Source: Manis javanica (taxonomy: Eukaryota; Chordata; Mammalia; Pholidota; Manidae). From it: DNA of 64,000 nt. Made by a program: the position numbers and the translations under genes. The stretch is taken from positions 58,597,613 to 58,661,612 of the forward strand of contig NC_133172.1 of NCBI RefSeq assembly GCF_040802235.1, read 5' to 3'. Under the pieces are notes generated by a model. It did no database searches and was not told where the DNA came from. It was given only the letters and a program-made list of their open reading frames with translations. Shown one piece after another: positions 50,430 through 61,979 of the stretch (position 1 is its first letter; every line of letters starts with the position of its first letter).

Positions 50430-52090
50430 GGTTATGGGAAAAGGTATGTGTGCGCACTTGAGGACTGGTGAGGGCCACAGAATAAAAAGTGAAGAAAATA
50501 CTGGTTAAAAGATGATGTTCTTTAAGGTTACTCCCTCCCTCCTCTTTCTTCTTTCTTTTTATATGAAAAGGAAAAGAAATTTCCCTCCACCCTTTGAGGT
50601 CATTTCCTGACCCGTTTGTGAATCTATGTGAAGTGGTTACAAACCCATTTCTCCCTGCCTAACAACGCTGGGGAAGGGCAGCGGGCCTGTCTAGGGGCTC
50701 TGGCACCAGACAGCCCTGGGTTCAGAGCCTGTCTCCACCACTGTAACACCCTGGAGTCCTACCACGACTAACCTGTGCCGGGTATTTTGCTGTATATGCC
50801 TGAACATTCAGGGTGGCTCTCCCCATACCCATTATGCTTTGGAAAAGAAGGGCCATTTTATATTTGAGTTCTCCCAGAATCAGAGCTGCTGCCTCAATTA
50901 CTGTGTTTTGAACAACCAAGCTGAACTTTGAGAGTAAGAGATGAAGAGCCCCAAACACTCCCATTCATTGCACTGAATTCCACTGGCCGTTCACCTGAGG
51001 GCAAAAAAATGAGGCAAAGAAGAAAAGCAGCGAAACTTATGAGAAGAGCAAACTGGCCTCCACTGTGTCCATCATCTCACACACAGCAGACATGTTAACT
51101 CCAGAAACACTGTGGGCTCAGTCACAGACTGAAAGACAGTTCCTCGCATTGAAACATGTCCTACGTGTTCTTTTGTTGCTTGATCCGTGGGGAACAGAGA
51201 AAACTCCAGGCTGAATTAGGATCTGTCTGGACAGAGGTTAGGAGCCAAGGCTTCCTACAGTGCTCACCCAAACTTTGGATTGTACCATCTCGTTTTATCA
51301 GCAGGAGATTTAACATGCTTGCCTACACATGTAGATTTTGTAATGATAAATTATACATGTATATGGTTGTACTAGTGTACAAGTACATTACATGACGTGT
51401 ACCAAAATGAAATGTTAGGACTGATGGCTATAAATACAAGTTGGAGTTCTAAACAAAATAAAACAAGGCAACGAAGTTTAACCCAGAGTTAGCCATTATT
51501 CCTGGGAAACTGGCCCCATGATTCCAAGTGGTTAACATTGTAACAAGCCTTTCAAAGGTCCCTTCAAACAGCTGCAGGAAGTGGTAAATAGCATTGGTAC
51601 ACCCCTGAGGTAGGAACAGTGAAAGGAATGAATCCATGGATTTTCTAATGTCATTGAATAGGTCCTGTGGCTTCTGATACAACTTTTTCAGTTATAGCGA
51701 CATTCATAGGTTGTAAAAATGCTTTAACTTAGGCAACTCAGGAGGAAAACTGATGTGCTCTGACAGCTCGGTAGGTAACCCTAAAGCCGGTCCCTGGTGC
51801 CAGGAAGATGCTCCACAGAGGCACAGGAAAGGTTTGAATAAAGTTGCTTCATGAACATAAGAACGGAAAACAGCAATATTTCTCCTAAAGAGTATGTAAC
51901 ATCATATGATTTGTGACTTGAAATAGGCACGTGCAGTTCAATGAATCAACTACATGCCACATCTAGGAATTTCACTCTCATACGTGCTTAGAAGTTTCTA
52001 AAGTGAGCCATAAATAAGACTCATCATTGGGAAAAAGGGAGAGCAATTCCCTGGTAGTCTACGTTCCTTACAACAAACTTTTGGGGGCGC
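50430..52090. other. Upstream flank of PLCG2, no gene seen
   Basis: A MIR piece lies at about 50700-50755 (accagacagccctgggttca). The rest looks single-copy. An 'gaataaagttgcttc' sequence at about 51836 could be an old transcript end. A 77-codon minus-strand frame at 51449-51682 has no family I recognise. Confidence 0.45.
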
Positions 52091-52094
52091 CACT

Positions 52095-52300
52095 GTTTTG
52101 ATCCCGTCTGACGGAAGGGGAAACTGAGGCTGAGGGTATTGGGCTTGCCTAAGGTAGTTAAGAGGTGGCCTGACACCTGGGTATCCTCCGTGAGGATTTC
52201 AGATGAGGGCCACCCATTGCCAACGTTGGGGGATTATTAGGATTATGAGTTCATTAAATGTACGTAAAACCCGTGTGTGCAGCACGCGCTCCATAAATGC
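52095..52300. repeat. Two MIR fragments flanking the PLCG2 CpG island
   Basis: A minus-strand piece (gaaggggaaactgaggctga; 52110-52185) and a plus-strand 3' piece (gattatgagttcattaaatg; 52230-52300, ending 'cgctccataaatgctac'). The second abuts the start of the CpG island. Confidence 0.6.
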
Positions 52301-53070
52301 TACGCCCTCCCGGCGGTTCTCTCTCTGCTCGCGTAAGCGGGCGCCGTGCTGGTTGCCCCGGGGCCGCGGCGCTGGGGGTCTCGGACGGCGGGCCGGGCGG
52401 GGCCGCCCGGGGCGGCGGGCGGGGCGGGCGGGGGCGCAGGGGCGGCCCCGGGGAGTCACGTGGCGCGCGGCGGCGGCCGAAGCAGAAGTAGCAGCGCCCG
52501 CAGTGCAGGGCGCGCGCGGCAGGGAGTGCCCGGAGCCCGGACGGCGGCGGGTGCGCGCGGGATCCCGGAGCCGGCACCCCCGGTGAGCGGCCCAGCGTGG
52601 CGGGAGCGCCTGCGGGCGCCGGGGAGCTGCGGGCCGGGTGCCGGCGCCCGGCGCCGCGATCGCGAGCAGGGGAGGGCGCGCTGTCGGGGCCGCCCGGCGC
52701 TGTGCCCGGGCCCGGGCGGTGACTGCGGGGTCCGCGCCCGGCTGCCGGCCACTTCCTCACTTGTCGCCGGCGCTACTCCGCCGGCCGTGCCCCGGGGCGG
52801 CCCCGGCTTTGAATGGGAACCCGGAGGAAGCGGCGCGGCTTGCGGTCGCAAGGGTGCGCGCGCTGGCGTTCAAGGCTCCGGGGCCGCGGGGTCCCGCGTC
52901 CGGGTTTCCTGGTCACCTCCGCGCGCAGGACTTGCCGCCTCCGGGCCGCACGGCGGGCCCCGCACTTCCCCGTATTACACAGGTGCCTGCGGGCGGATGG
53001 GCGGCGGGGCGCTGGCGGGGCGCTGCCCTTCCCCGGGAGGGCCGAGGAGAGTGATCGGGGAGTCAGGAGC
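52300..53070 (+). promoter_or_regulatory. PLCG2: PLCG2 CpG-island promoter
   Basis: About 770 bp of very high GC and CpG density, unlike anything else in the window. It has many GC boxes (GGGCGG, GGGGCGGGG) at 52390-52450 and no TATA box near the inferred start. A CACGTG E-box sits at 52457-52462. Just inside intron 1 the minus strand reads AAGTGAGGAAGTGG (52749-52762), a good PU.1/ETS-type site, and GGAGGAAGCGG occurs at about 52822. PLCG2 is expressed in B cells and myeloid cells, so a PU.1 site is plausible. Use of these sites is inference. Confidence 0.85.
52470..52582 (+). other. PLCG2: PLCG2 noncoding exon 1 (start approximate)
   Basis: The 3' border is the donor CCCCCG|GTGAGC, with GT at 52583-52584. 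The transcription start cannot be read from sequence; 52470 is a guess just after the E-box. No ATG occurs between 52470 and 52582, so this exon adds no upstream reading frame. Confidence 0.6.
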
Positions 53071-53344
53071 CCCTTTCCCGCCCCGCGACGGCTGTGTATA
53101 TGATTATGCGCGTACGTCTGTGCGTTTTCCTGGTTATGCTTTGGAATCTCAAAGAGGTCGTTACCCGCGAAGCGGAAGATGTGTCTTCGGGGCAAAGATG
53201 TGTCTCCTGCAGACCGGGGATTTGGCACCTGGATTCTGGCGGACACGGGGGAGGGGCTCCTTTAGCACCTTGGTCTTGAACTAGACAAAGTATGGTGGGG
53301 AGAGGGGGTGACGTGGCGCGGTGGGAACAGGTGGCCGAGTCAGT

Positions 53345-53430
53345 CAACTTAACTTGAATTTCAGTTTCAGCTGTGTGACCCTCGGCAAGCTGAAGACCTC
53401 TCTGACCCTCAGGTTCTTTCTTGGGGTACA
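53345..53430 (+). repeat. MIR SINE fragment
   Basis: 'tttcagctgtgtgaccctcg' then 'ctctctgaccctcaggttct'. Confidence 0.6.
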
Positions 53431-53859
53431 AGGGCCACCCAGCCTACATTCCAAGGCTGTGTTGAGAACTGGGGACTGGAAAGGGTACTCTGGCTAGTTC
53501 TCGATCCCCTGGTTAAGGGCCCGTGTGAGGCTCGGCCCTCATCCTTAGCTACAGTTATACAGACAGGCCTTAGTAATTTAGGGTTCCACGCCAGCCCCAG
53601 GCAGTCACCCAGTTACAAAGGTGTGCGTGGCACATGTGTACCAGCTCAGGGACAGTACTCACTGCGGGTTTTATTGATGCTGATGGCTCCCCCAGTCCCT
53701 TGACCTGAAGTGTTTGAAGCTTCCCTCAAAGTGGCAAAGGAGGGGACCCCTATGAGTAGCTCTTTTGCTGGGTGGAGTTGGTGGAAAATTGCTGGTGGGA
53801 AGACTTGAAAACACTCCGTAATTTAGAAAACAGTAAAAACCTAAAAGAGAAAACTCATC

Positions 53860-54280
53860 CATATGTCAAATCATTCCCTCTACCCTTTCCCACCCTCCCA
53901 AACTAACCACTGTCCCTGGATTTATAAGCAGATAGCCTTAAAAAAATGTAACTATATTATACTTAGGGATTTGCAACTCTTGTTTCATGTATCTCATGAA
54001 TCTTTCCAGATCAAACTGCTTGTAAATTTTCCATATTCTTTACAATAGTTACCGAGCATTCTTTAATGTGCATGTTCCCTTATTAAGGACTCCCCCCACA
54101 TTGATGAGCAGTTGTTTCCTGCTTTCTTTTTCTTTTACAAACAATGCTTCCGAGAACATCTTTGTGCATTTCTTCACATGTGATTGCTGATCAAAGCATG
54201 TGAATATTCTATGTTTTAATAGCTGCTCAGGGGTTGCCTCCCCTCAAAGTTGAGCCAGTTTACACTTTTCTACCCGCAAT
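53860..54280 (-). repeat. LINE-derived AT-rich fragment (family uncertain)
   Basis: 'caaactaaccactgtccctg', 'tttctttttcttttacaaac' and 'gttgcctcccctcaaagttg' have the feel of an antisense LINE 3' region, but I cannot assign a family. Confidence 0.35.
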
Positions 54281-54671
54281 GGTGGATACTGCCTGGTTCC
54301 TCCAATGAAAATATGTGTCTCCCTGTTCCTGCAGGGTGGGAGTGAGATGCAGCAATAGTGCCCTTCCAGGTGTAGGAGGGGCGGTCACCTCTCAGGGATT
54401 TGGCTCTGCCAAATTTCATCCCAAAATTGTTTTGTGGGATTTTGTACGGAATCCTGTATGGGGCTAATATGTGCAGAGAGCACGAAAGAAGAGAGCTCGC
54501 CTGCTTCCTGGTGTTGGATGCTTGCATCCCAGAAGTTTATTTTGAAGAGAAGGTTATGAAAAGTATAAACAGCAAAACCTCTTGTTAAATCTCAGACACT
54601 GTAGGTCATTTTACAGAGTTACCCAGGGAGGATGAGAAACGGGAACAAAAGAGGGATTTCAAGGCTGTTTC

Positions 54672-54690
54672 ATATATATATATATATATA
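54672..54690. repeat. (TA)n microsatellite
   Basis: About nine TA units followed by a T run. Confidence 0.9.
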
Positions 54691-55144
54691 TTTTTGAAAG
54701 CAGAAGCAAAATGGAAATGGCCTGTGATGGCTAGTGACCTCCCCTGGGGCCACGGCCTCGGAGACCTTCTTACCTTAGTTGCCGAAGCATCGAACTCTGG
54801 AAGCCCGAGTCGGGAGCCGGCTGGATTCTGGTGGTTGACTCCAAGGATCTTGTGGCTGGTGAGGATCTCTTTCCAGTTCTTGGCAAGAGGCAATACGAGA
54901 GACTTGATGTTTATGGTCGAGCCAGTCCACTGGGCTTCTGAGCTGGAAGTTCCTGGAACCTGGGGAAGGTTAGGTACAAGGCCCACCAGAGCGAACTGAG
55001 GGCCCTAGTGCCTGCTGGCTGGCAGGTGTGATTGGAGGTGGGGGAACCTGTGTGTCTCCTGTTTATGCCCTGCTGTACTTTGGCCGTGAGGCCTGGGGGT
55101 GGGGTCCCCCAGAAGCACATGGCTGGGGGCGCACAGCAAGGTGA

Positions 55145-55240
55145 AGAGCTGCAGAGCTGGGACGAGGTTCAGATCCTGGCTCTGCCACCTGCCTGCTGTG
55201 TGACCTTGCACAAGTCCTCTACCTTCTCTCTTGAGAGGGA
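55145..55240 (+). repeat. MIR SINE fragment
   Basis: 'ggttcagatcctggctctgc' and 'gctgtgtgaccttgcacaag'. A second, weaker MIR (gctgccgcctgtctgcctga) follows at 55315-55420. Confidence 0.75.
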
Positions 55241-55539
55241 TTGATTTCTATCTGGCCAAATCCTGCCACAGGATTCTGAATTCCAGGAAAGGTGCTGAAG
55301 GAGCAGGGCCATTGGATTCAGGCCAGGGTCCTCATCCTGGTGCTGCCGCCTGTCTGCCTGACCTTGATAACATTATCTCACCTCTCGGGTCTTTGGTGAG
55401 ATAAAGGAGATGAAGCAGGTGGAGCAGCTGCTGGCACCCGGGGAGGGCAGGAAACAGAATGAGGCTGGCCACGGGCACCTGTTCATCCCCTTGACCTGGA
55501 GTAGAGGTGACAAGGCATGAGGCCCACTTCAGGCAGAGT

Positions 55540-56015
55540 TCTTTGTGCACCCTGTTAATCCTGCCACTGGACCTTTGCTTAAGTCTGTTCCTCTGACTTA
55601 GAACACTTTCCCTCTTGCTTCGTCTTTTAAAATATTGGATCCAGATGCCCTCTTCCCCCAGAATCCTTCCCTGAGCCCTCTGAGTGCCCAGCCTAGGTTC
55701 AGGGTCCCTTCCTGATGCTCTCTTGGCATCCCTGCCCTCCCCATGGTGCCCCCCTGCACCCCCATGGCTGTGCTTCTGGTCTTACCTTTTCACATGAGAA
55801 CTGCTAAGCCAACTGGGCTGTTTACAGTGGGCAGAGAGCAGGTGTAATCGATGGTTTTACCTCAGCTGCCAGCATACCTGCAGATGGGCCTTTGTGCCTT
55901 TGGCTGTGGGTGTGAAGTAGAGGGAGGAGGGGGCAAAGGGCAAGGCCTGGGCCTCTCCCCTCCCCTCATTTGCATCCTAGTCCGCTTCCTAGTGCCTGGC
56001 ATAGAGTTGACACTC
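55540..56015 (+). repeat. L2 LINE 3' fragments
   Basis: 'cactttccctcttgcttcgt' and 'gaatccttccctgagccctc', and after a gap 'gtgcctggcatagagttgac', the sense L2 3' end. Confidence 0.55.
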
Positions 56016-56029
56016 AGTTACCACACTGA

Positions 56030-56235
56030 TGCCCTGCATGATGAATGTCAGATGCCTTGCTCAGTGCTGGGGGCTTGCGTGTAGTATAGCATGTAGTCTT
56101 CCCAGCACCCTTTGAGGGTGGTATTGTTATCCCCATTTTACAGACGAGGGAACTAGGGCCCTGATATCGAGCAACTTGGCAGGAGGTTGTGAAGAAGAGA
56201 GCCAGAGCGGAGGCCCAGACAGTCCTGGCTGAACA
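56030..56235 (-). repeat. MIR SINE
   Basis: 'gccttgctcagtgctggggg', 'tatccccattttacagacga' and 'agagccagagcggaggccca'. Confidence 0.75.
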
Positions 56236-57383
56236 CCTGCCTCTCTGCAGACTAATAACGGTGGGCTCCTGAAGGGCTTCGCATCAGAAAGATACTCAGG
56301 ACGAGTGATGGCAGTAGTGGCAATAGTAGCAATAGCTACCCAGAGGCACACTGACTCCACATCATTGTTTGAGGGCCCGAGATGCACTGTCTGGTTTAAT
56401 CCTTACAAGGGCGTCTGCAGGGGCAGCGTGCAGAGAAGCTCGGGACAACTGCAGGCTTGAGCAGATTGGCGTGATTTCACTCTTGTTCTGCGGGCATCCT
56501 TCTGCCTTCTGGTCTGACAGTTGACTGCGGTGGCCGGCCCAGAAGCAGGGACACCAGTTAGTAGGAGATTAGAATGACCCACGTATAAAATCCTAGGGAG
56601 AGCTAGGGAGAGACCCTGGCAAGAAGGGTTGGATTTACTAGTGGATTGGATGCGGGTGTGAGAGAGGCCAGACAAGGATGCCTCTGAGATTTCGGGCTCC
56701 AGCACCTCTCTGACTTTGCATGGGAATAAGTGGCCATCAAGAACATCTACTGGATGCTAAGGAGCATGCTAGGTGCTTTGCTGGTGGCACTGAATGAAAT
56801 CTGTAACTGCCCTAACACTCTGGGGCTGCGGCTGCGGCTTGTAGGGGCCATAGCAGGACCCTGCACCAAGGTTTGAACCTGAGGCTGCCGGGCTCCGGCG
56901 GTCTGTCCTTTCGGACCCATTTCCATGCAGAGTTCTCCAGGGACACATTGTGAACTTTTTTCCTGTCCCCAACTTTGCTTAGGAAGTAAAGGGATGCTTA
57001 GGAATCTCTGGGCAGGATAGAAAAGGGTGCTGGTGGTGGGGATTGGGGGATGTGGGGAGCCAGTTGGCTGCTTTGGCTATTCAAATAGTCTTAGCATAAA
57101 ACTGTGGGGAGGGGCTCTGCGGAGGGCGGGGGGTTGGTTATTCAAAGCCAGGATAGCGGTTGGGTCACTGAGGTCAGGGTGGCTCCCTGCTGCCTCCGCT
57201 TCCATTTAAACCTCTGTGTGTCCTGCCCGGGCTCTGTGAGTGGTCAGCAATTTCCTGCCTCTGTGACCTCCCAAACTTCACCCCGACGGGCATAAGACAG
57301 GCTTTTGGCTTTTGCTGGCCAAGCCCTATTCACTAAGCCTCCGTTAACTAAAACCAGTTCCTGCCTTCACTCCGCTCTTCCAG

Positions 57384-57428
57384 GCTCCTTGTTCCCTCCC
57401 TTCTTCCTCCTCCCTGAAGTGGCCAACA
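57384..57428 (+). other. PLCG2: PLCG2 exon 2, 5' UTR portion (acceptor ambiguous)
   Basis: Two acceptors fit. One is cgctcttccag with AG at 57382-57383. The other is the stronger-looking pyrimidine run ending cctcctccctgaag with AG at 57418-57419. The second would leave only nine UTR bases before ATG in this exon. RNA reads would decide. Confidence 0.5.
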
Positions 57429-57621
57429 ATGAGCGCCATGGTCAACGTAGACGCCCTTCCAGAATACGAGAAGAGTCAGATCAAGAGGGCCCTGGAGCTG
57501 GGCACAGTGATGACCGTGTACAGCTTCCGTAAGTCCACCCCGGAGCGGAGGACCGTCCAGGTGATCATGGAGACACGGCAGGTGGCCTGGAGCAAGACGG
57601 CCGACAAGATCGAGGGCTTCT
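57429..57621 (+). CDS. PLCG2: PLCG2 first coding exon (N-terminus, PH-domain start)
   Basis: 64 codons plus one base, starting [20 protein letters not shown] and containing the PH-domain strands [20 protein letters not shown] and [17 protein letters not shown]. It closely matches mammalian PLC-gamma-2. The donor is TTCT|gtgagt, with GT at 57622-57623, phase 1. The N-terminal PH domain helps place the enzyme at membranes and contributes to its regulation. I start at 57429 by family length. A second in-frame ATG at codon 4 (57438-57440) has G at -3 and +4, a stronger context than the first (A at -3, A at +4). No disabling change is present. Confidence 0.96.
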
Positions 57622-58219
57622 GTGAGTATCCGCGGTGAGGCGGGGAGGCCCTGCACCGTCTCATCTGCCCGCCTTCCGCTGTCCCTGTAGGTGTTGCTGG
57701 TTTAATACCTTCTTCCGTTCTGGAAATGAAAGTGTGGCCACTCTGGGTGGGCCTCTGATGGGGTTTAGAGCAGGTGGGGTAAGTTGAGCCAGGAAAGCCC
57801 TGGCCAGGTAACAGAGGCCTGCCTGAGCCAACTTGGAAATGGCCTGGGGACAGCTCACCTGGCTAGCAGGTGCGTTCCTGTCTGACAGCTTCAGGAATCA
57901 CTTGGTTCCCGTTGATGGTCACCCTGCCCTCTGGAGGGCTAACTAACTGAGCTTGTGGAAACCCCTAGCTGGCTAGCCAGTTGTCTGTTCTGTTGTAATG
58001 TAAACTGCAGAGTGGGCGGCCTTTACTTTAGCTGCATGTGGACAGAGCATCTCACTGAGTGTTCCCTAGCTTTCCAACGATGTGCTGGTTCTCGGGGAGG
58101 CATCTTTTCCCCACTCCCCTGCATTGGGTGATTGGCTCAGCTCCTAAAGTTCCTAAGACTGTTTCTAACAGATAGTAAGAAGACATAAGCAATTTTCAGT
58201 TGCAAGAGCCTTGCTTTCA

Positions 58220-58625
58220 TTTGCATTCTTTTATTGATGACTTTTTAATTGAAAAATTAAAATGTGCACTTCGGGGAAAATCAAACAATTCAATGTCTCT
58301 CTTCCTCAGTCCCACACTGTGCTCCAGAGGCAAGCACATTACCAACTTCTTGTGTCTTCTAGGAGTATTCTATGCTTATGTAACGTGTGTCATGTTTTTC
58401 ACACAAATGGGTATCTCCTAGATACACTTCTATACCGCGAGTTCTTTTTTTAGTTTCGTAATCATCCAAGAGGTGGTTTCTTATCAGCACTTTGATCAGC
58501 CTTATTCATTCACTGTCACGTAGCATTCTCACTGCAGGGTAACATTTTAACCCTAGAGGTGGACATTGAGGCTGTTTCCAGTCTTTTGCTGTTAGGTGCA
58601 GTCACTGTAACTGTATTTGTCATTC
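58220..58625 (-). repeat. LINE-like AT-rich fragment
   Basis: 'ttttaattgaaaaattaaaa' and 'cattgaggctgtttccagtc' resemble an antisense LINE 3' region. Family uncertain. Confidence 0.4.
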
Positions 58626-58629
58626 ATTT

Positions 58630-59160
58630 TTTTTAGCAGCTTAATTAAAATATAATTCACATACCAAGTAATTCACTCGTTCAAAATGAACCACTCAGTG
58701 GTCTTTAGTATAGTCACAGATACGTGCAAACACCACCACATCGATTTTAGACCATCCCTTGGCCTAAGCAACCATTCATCTACTTTCTGCCTCTGTAGAT
58801 TTCTCTGTTCTGGACACTTCCTGTAAACGAAATCATATAATATATGGCCTTTCGTGACTGGTGTCTGTCACTGGGCTAATGTTTTACAGGTTTGCCCACA
58901 TGGTAGCATGTGTCAGTGCTTCATTCCTTAAGACAGCCGAATCGTGTTCTGTCACATGATGTTGCACACTTTCCTGATGGACATTTGGGTTGTTTCCACC
59001 TTTTTGTGAATAGTGCTGCTGTGGGCAGCCATGTAAAAGTTTTCGTGTGGATGTAAGTTTTCATTTCTTTCGAGTATACGCGTAGGTGTAATTGCTGCGT
59101 CACGTGGTAACTGTTTAATCATTTTAGGAACTGCCAGATTACTTTCCCTTTCCCATTCCC
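58630..59160 (-). repeat. L1M LINE 3' end
   Basis: 'gcagcttaattaaaatataa', 'accaccacatcgattttaga', 'gatggacatttgggttgttt' and 'aggaactgccagattacttt'. Confidence 0.85.
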
Positions 59161-60179
59161 CCCAGCAGCATGTGAGGGAGGGTTATCCTTCATTAGTTCT
59201 TTACGCACACGCACAGGTGTATGTGCCGGACAACTTCCTCTAAGTATTATTTTCAAGTTAAAGGGTATGGGGTATTTTAACATCAAAGGGTACTTAGGCA
59301 ACATCCCATAAAAGGTGTGGTGGCGTTCCCCACCAGGTGTGAGAATACCTGTTCCCAACACTGTTGCCCACACTGCAGTGGGGTTCTGACCTTAGCCTTC
59401 CACAGGTAGACTCTGGTAGCTTGGCGCAGTTTTCCACTTGATTTCTTTTATCATGAGTGAGACGAACCAGCTTTGCAAAAAGTTTCTCCTGGGCTCAGAG
59501 CCAAGCGGGTCTCAGATGCAACGGAGCCAGAAGCCCTGCTTAGAAAATGCCCCTGTGTGGGGGCAGCCAACCTTCCTCCCAGTTTTGTTTGCATTGGCCA
59601 CACTCGGCCTCCCAGGAGGCGCAGACACCTGTTGCAGCTGGGGGGGTGGTCAGGCAGGAGCCTGGGGCCGGACCAGCCACAGATGGTAGGGGCAGGCCTG
59701 CCACACTGCACGGCCAGCGGGTCCCAAGTCTGGCTGACCATAGAAAGTCTTGGTGGGGCTTTAGAAAGTGCAGGCTACTGGCACCGTCATCTGAAGCTCA
59801 TTCTGAGGGGTGTGAGTCAGGATTTTGGCTTCTGAAATCCATGCCTTGGGGGCCTCCACACAGTCCTAGAGGCAATTCTTCTCCCTGGAGCAGCTGAGGA
59901 TGACTCATGCACTAGGTTGGCTGGGACTCAGGAGTGTAAAAAGCTCCCCAGGTGATCCTGGTAACTAGCCAGATTGGGTACATACTAGAGGCTCCTTCCG
60001 CCCCTCTGTCCACCTGTCTGTTCGTATTTGAGTACCTGCTCTGCCAGACGTTGTTCTAGGTCCTGGATGTACAACAGTAATTAAGTTAGACTCAAGTCCC
60101 ATGGTAGCCTCCGTTGCTTCCACACCCTTGATTCCAACACCATTTGAGGAGCTCCGCTGTGGCTGTGAGCAGCTGATGT

Positions 60180-60335
60180 CCACTTTCTGAGATGAACTCT
60201 CTTACCTGTAGAATGGGCATGCTATTGAGGTCTACCCCGCAGGGTTATGGTTGGGGGTGAATAAGTGAGTGAATACATCAGAGGGGTTTAACCAGGTGCA
60301 TAGCCGGAGGTAAGCACTCAGCCAGTGGGAACTGC
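60180..60335 (+). repeat. MIR SINE fragment
   Basis: 'cttacctgtagaatgggcat' and 'cgcagggttatggttggggg'. Confidence 0.6.
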
Positions 60336-60409
60336 TGCTGTTATTTTTGCCTTTGTTTTGGTTAACAACTGGCATCTAGCTTGTCTGGGGCGGCAAAATC
60401 TTGCTTCGG

Positions 60410-60510
60410 CATTTGGACTTTTTCTGGAGGGCAGTGAGAACCCGCTGAGGTTTTCAGAAGTGGGGTGGTGTGATTGCATTCGTGTTTTTGAACATGTTCT
60501 GGCAGTCCTG
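60410..60510 (-). repeat. L2 LINE fragment
   Basis: 'ccgctgaggttttcagaagt' and 'ggggtggtgtgattgcattc' follow the reverse-complemented L2 body. Confidence 0.5.
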
Positions 60511-60869
60511 AGTGAGATGCCTGTGTTGGTGGTTGTAAAATGACAGAAAAAGCTAATTTTGGGGTACAGAGCTTAGAAATGGTGCTCCCCTGACCACTTT
60601 GAGAGAGCAGGCCTTCAGGCCCTGGGGGGAATTCTCACAGCTACATTTCCAACCTCCTGTTGCAAGGGTGATCACCCAAGGCCCTGCCCCCGCATTCCTT
60701 CAGGGGTTCTAGCGAGCAGGAACCTCTAGTTCCTGTGAGGTCAGCAAGGGGCAGGCATGTGCAGGTAGTTCTGGGATACTTGGCAAGTGGTGTGTGACTT
60801 CTCCACAGGTGTCACAACCCCTCCACGCAGGCTGGGGTGAGAACAGGCACACAGGATTGCACTGCTAAA

Positions 60870-61108
60870 GTGGTGCGTGGTTCTTAGCCAGGTGATTCCC
60901 CCTCTGGGGCCATTTGGATAGCTGAAGATATTTTTAGGTGTAATAACTGGCGGGAGCTGGGGTGGGAGTATGTGCTCCTGGCATCTAGTGGGTCGAGACC
61001 GGGGATGCAGCACAACACCTCACAATGAGCGGGATGGCCCATATCACAAATAATTATCCGGCACAAAATGTCAGTGGTGCCAGCGTTGTGAAACCCTGGT
61101 CTGAAGTC
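60870..61108 (+). repeat. MER20 DNA transposon, near full length
   Basis: 'tggttcttagccaggtgatt', 'ctcctggcatctagtgggtc', 'gggatgcagcacaacacctc' and 'ataattatccggcacaaaat', ending 'gttgtgaaaccctggtctg', about 235 bp. MER20 copies are known to act as enhancers in placental-mammal endometrium. Activity here is not shown by sequence. Confidence 0.85.
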
Positions 61109-61979
61109 ATGTGTTGCTTTGCTTAGAGCCATAAAATGTCACTGGGTATAATAGGGTTTCCCACTGGGCCATGTCATGATGGAGCTACTGTGTGTGGTCA
61201 GCCCATATTTGCCACCATACTGGGCTCCACGCTCTGCTGAGAAAGGCGGAAGGATGGAGTCCCTGCGCTGGCGGAGGAGCTGGTCGGGCACCGGACACTA
61301 CAGGATCAGTGCTCCGGGGAGGGTCTGGGCTGCATGCCCTGTGAGGAAGGAAGGGGGGCATCCGTCTGGGGGTGGGGAGGTGGTGGGGTGGTAGGGAATG
61401 GGGTAGGCGGGGCAGCTTCTTGAGTAGAAAGGGGAGGGAGGGGCTTTCCAGGTGGCCAGCATGGTGGCCGGTCCTGAAGTGGGATCAGCAGGTGCCACTG
61501 AGTGTGAGCAAGCGGATTTATGGGTCAGATTTGGGCAGGGTGCTGCGGGATGATTCTTCTACTCTCTGTGGCCTGGAGTGTGGTGATTTGGTGGTATGCC
61601 ACCTGGGTCTGGAAGGTTCCAGAATGTTCACTCTGTATCTGGTTCCTTGGTGGTGATGGCTGGAAGACTAGGCTAGCTGGAACTGTCACCTGAGCACCTA
61701 CTGCTTGGCGTCCGGGGTAGCTGGACTTTTTAAGTGGCACCTGGCCTCCTGCCAGGTGTGTGTCCCAACAGTCCCAGGTTGAGGCTGCAGGGCCTCGTGG
61801 CTTGGCTATAAGAAGTCACTTTGCAGAAAGTCACTTGCACCAGCTCAGGTTCAGGGACCAGGACTCTCCTCTAGGAGAGGGAGTTGCATGCGTGTCCAGG
61901 GTGGGAAGGGACTGATGGCGGCCACCTTGGAGCCACGCCACCACAAGGACACCTGACCTCTGGATGTGGACTCGTAGCT

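Larger units (their letters stand above)
52583..57419 (+). other. PLCG2: PLCG2 intron 1
   Basis: Begins in the CpG island. It contains MIR pieces (53345-53430, 55145-55240, 55315-55420, 56030-56235), a LINE-like AT-rich segment (53860-54280), a (TA)n run and an L2 piece. The rest is unclassified. Its 3' end is either 57383 or 57419 (see exon 2). Confidence 0.75.

Noticed and set aside
52346-53284. 312-codon open frame through the PLCG2 CpG island
   Set aside because: Gly/Ala/Arg/Pro-rich, overlaps the promoter and exon 1 and crosses the splice donor. High GC removes stop codons by composition, and overlapping frames on other strands are equally open.
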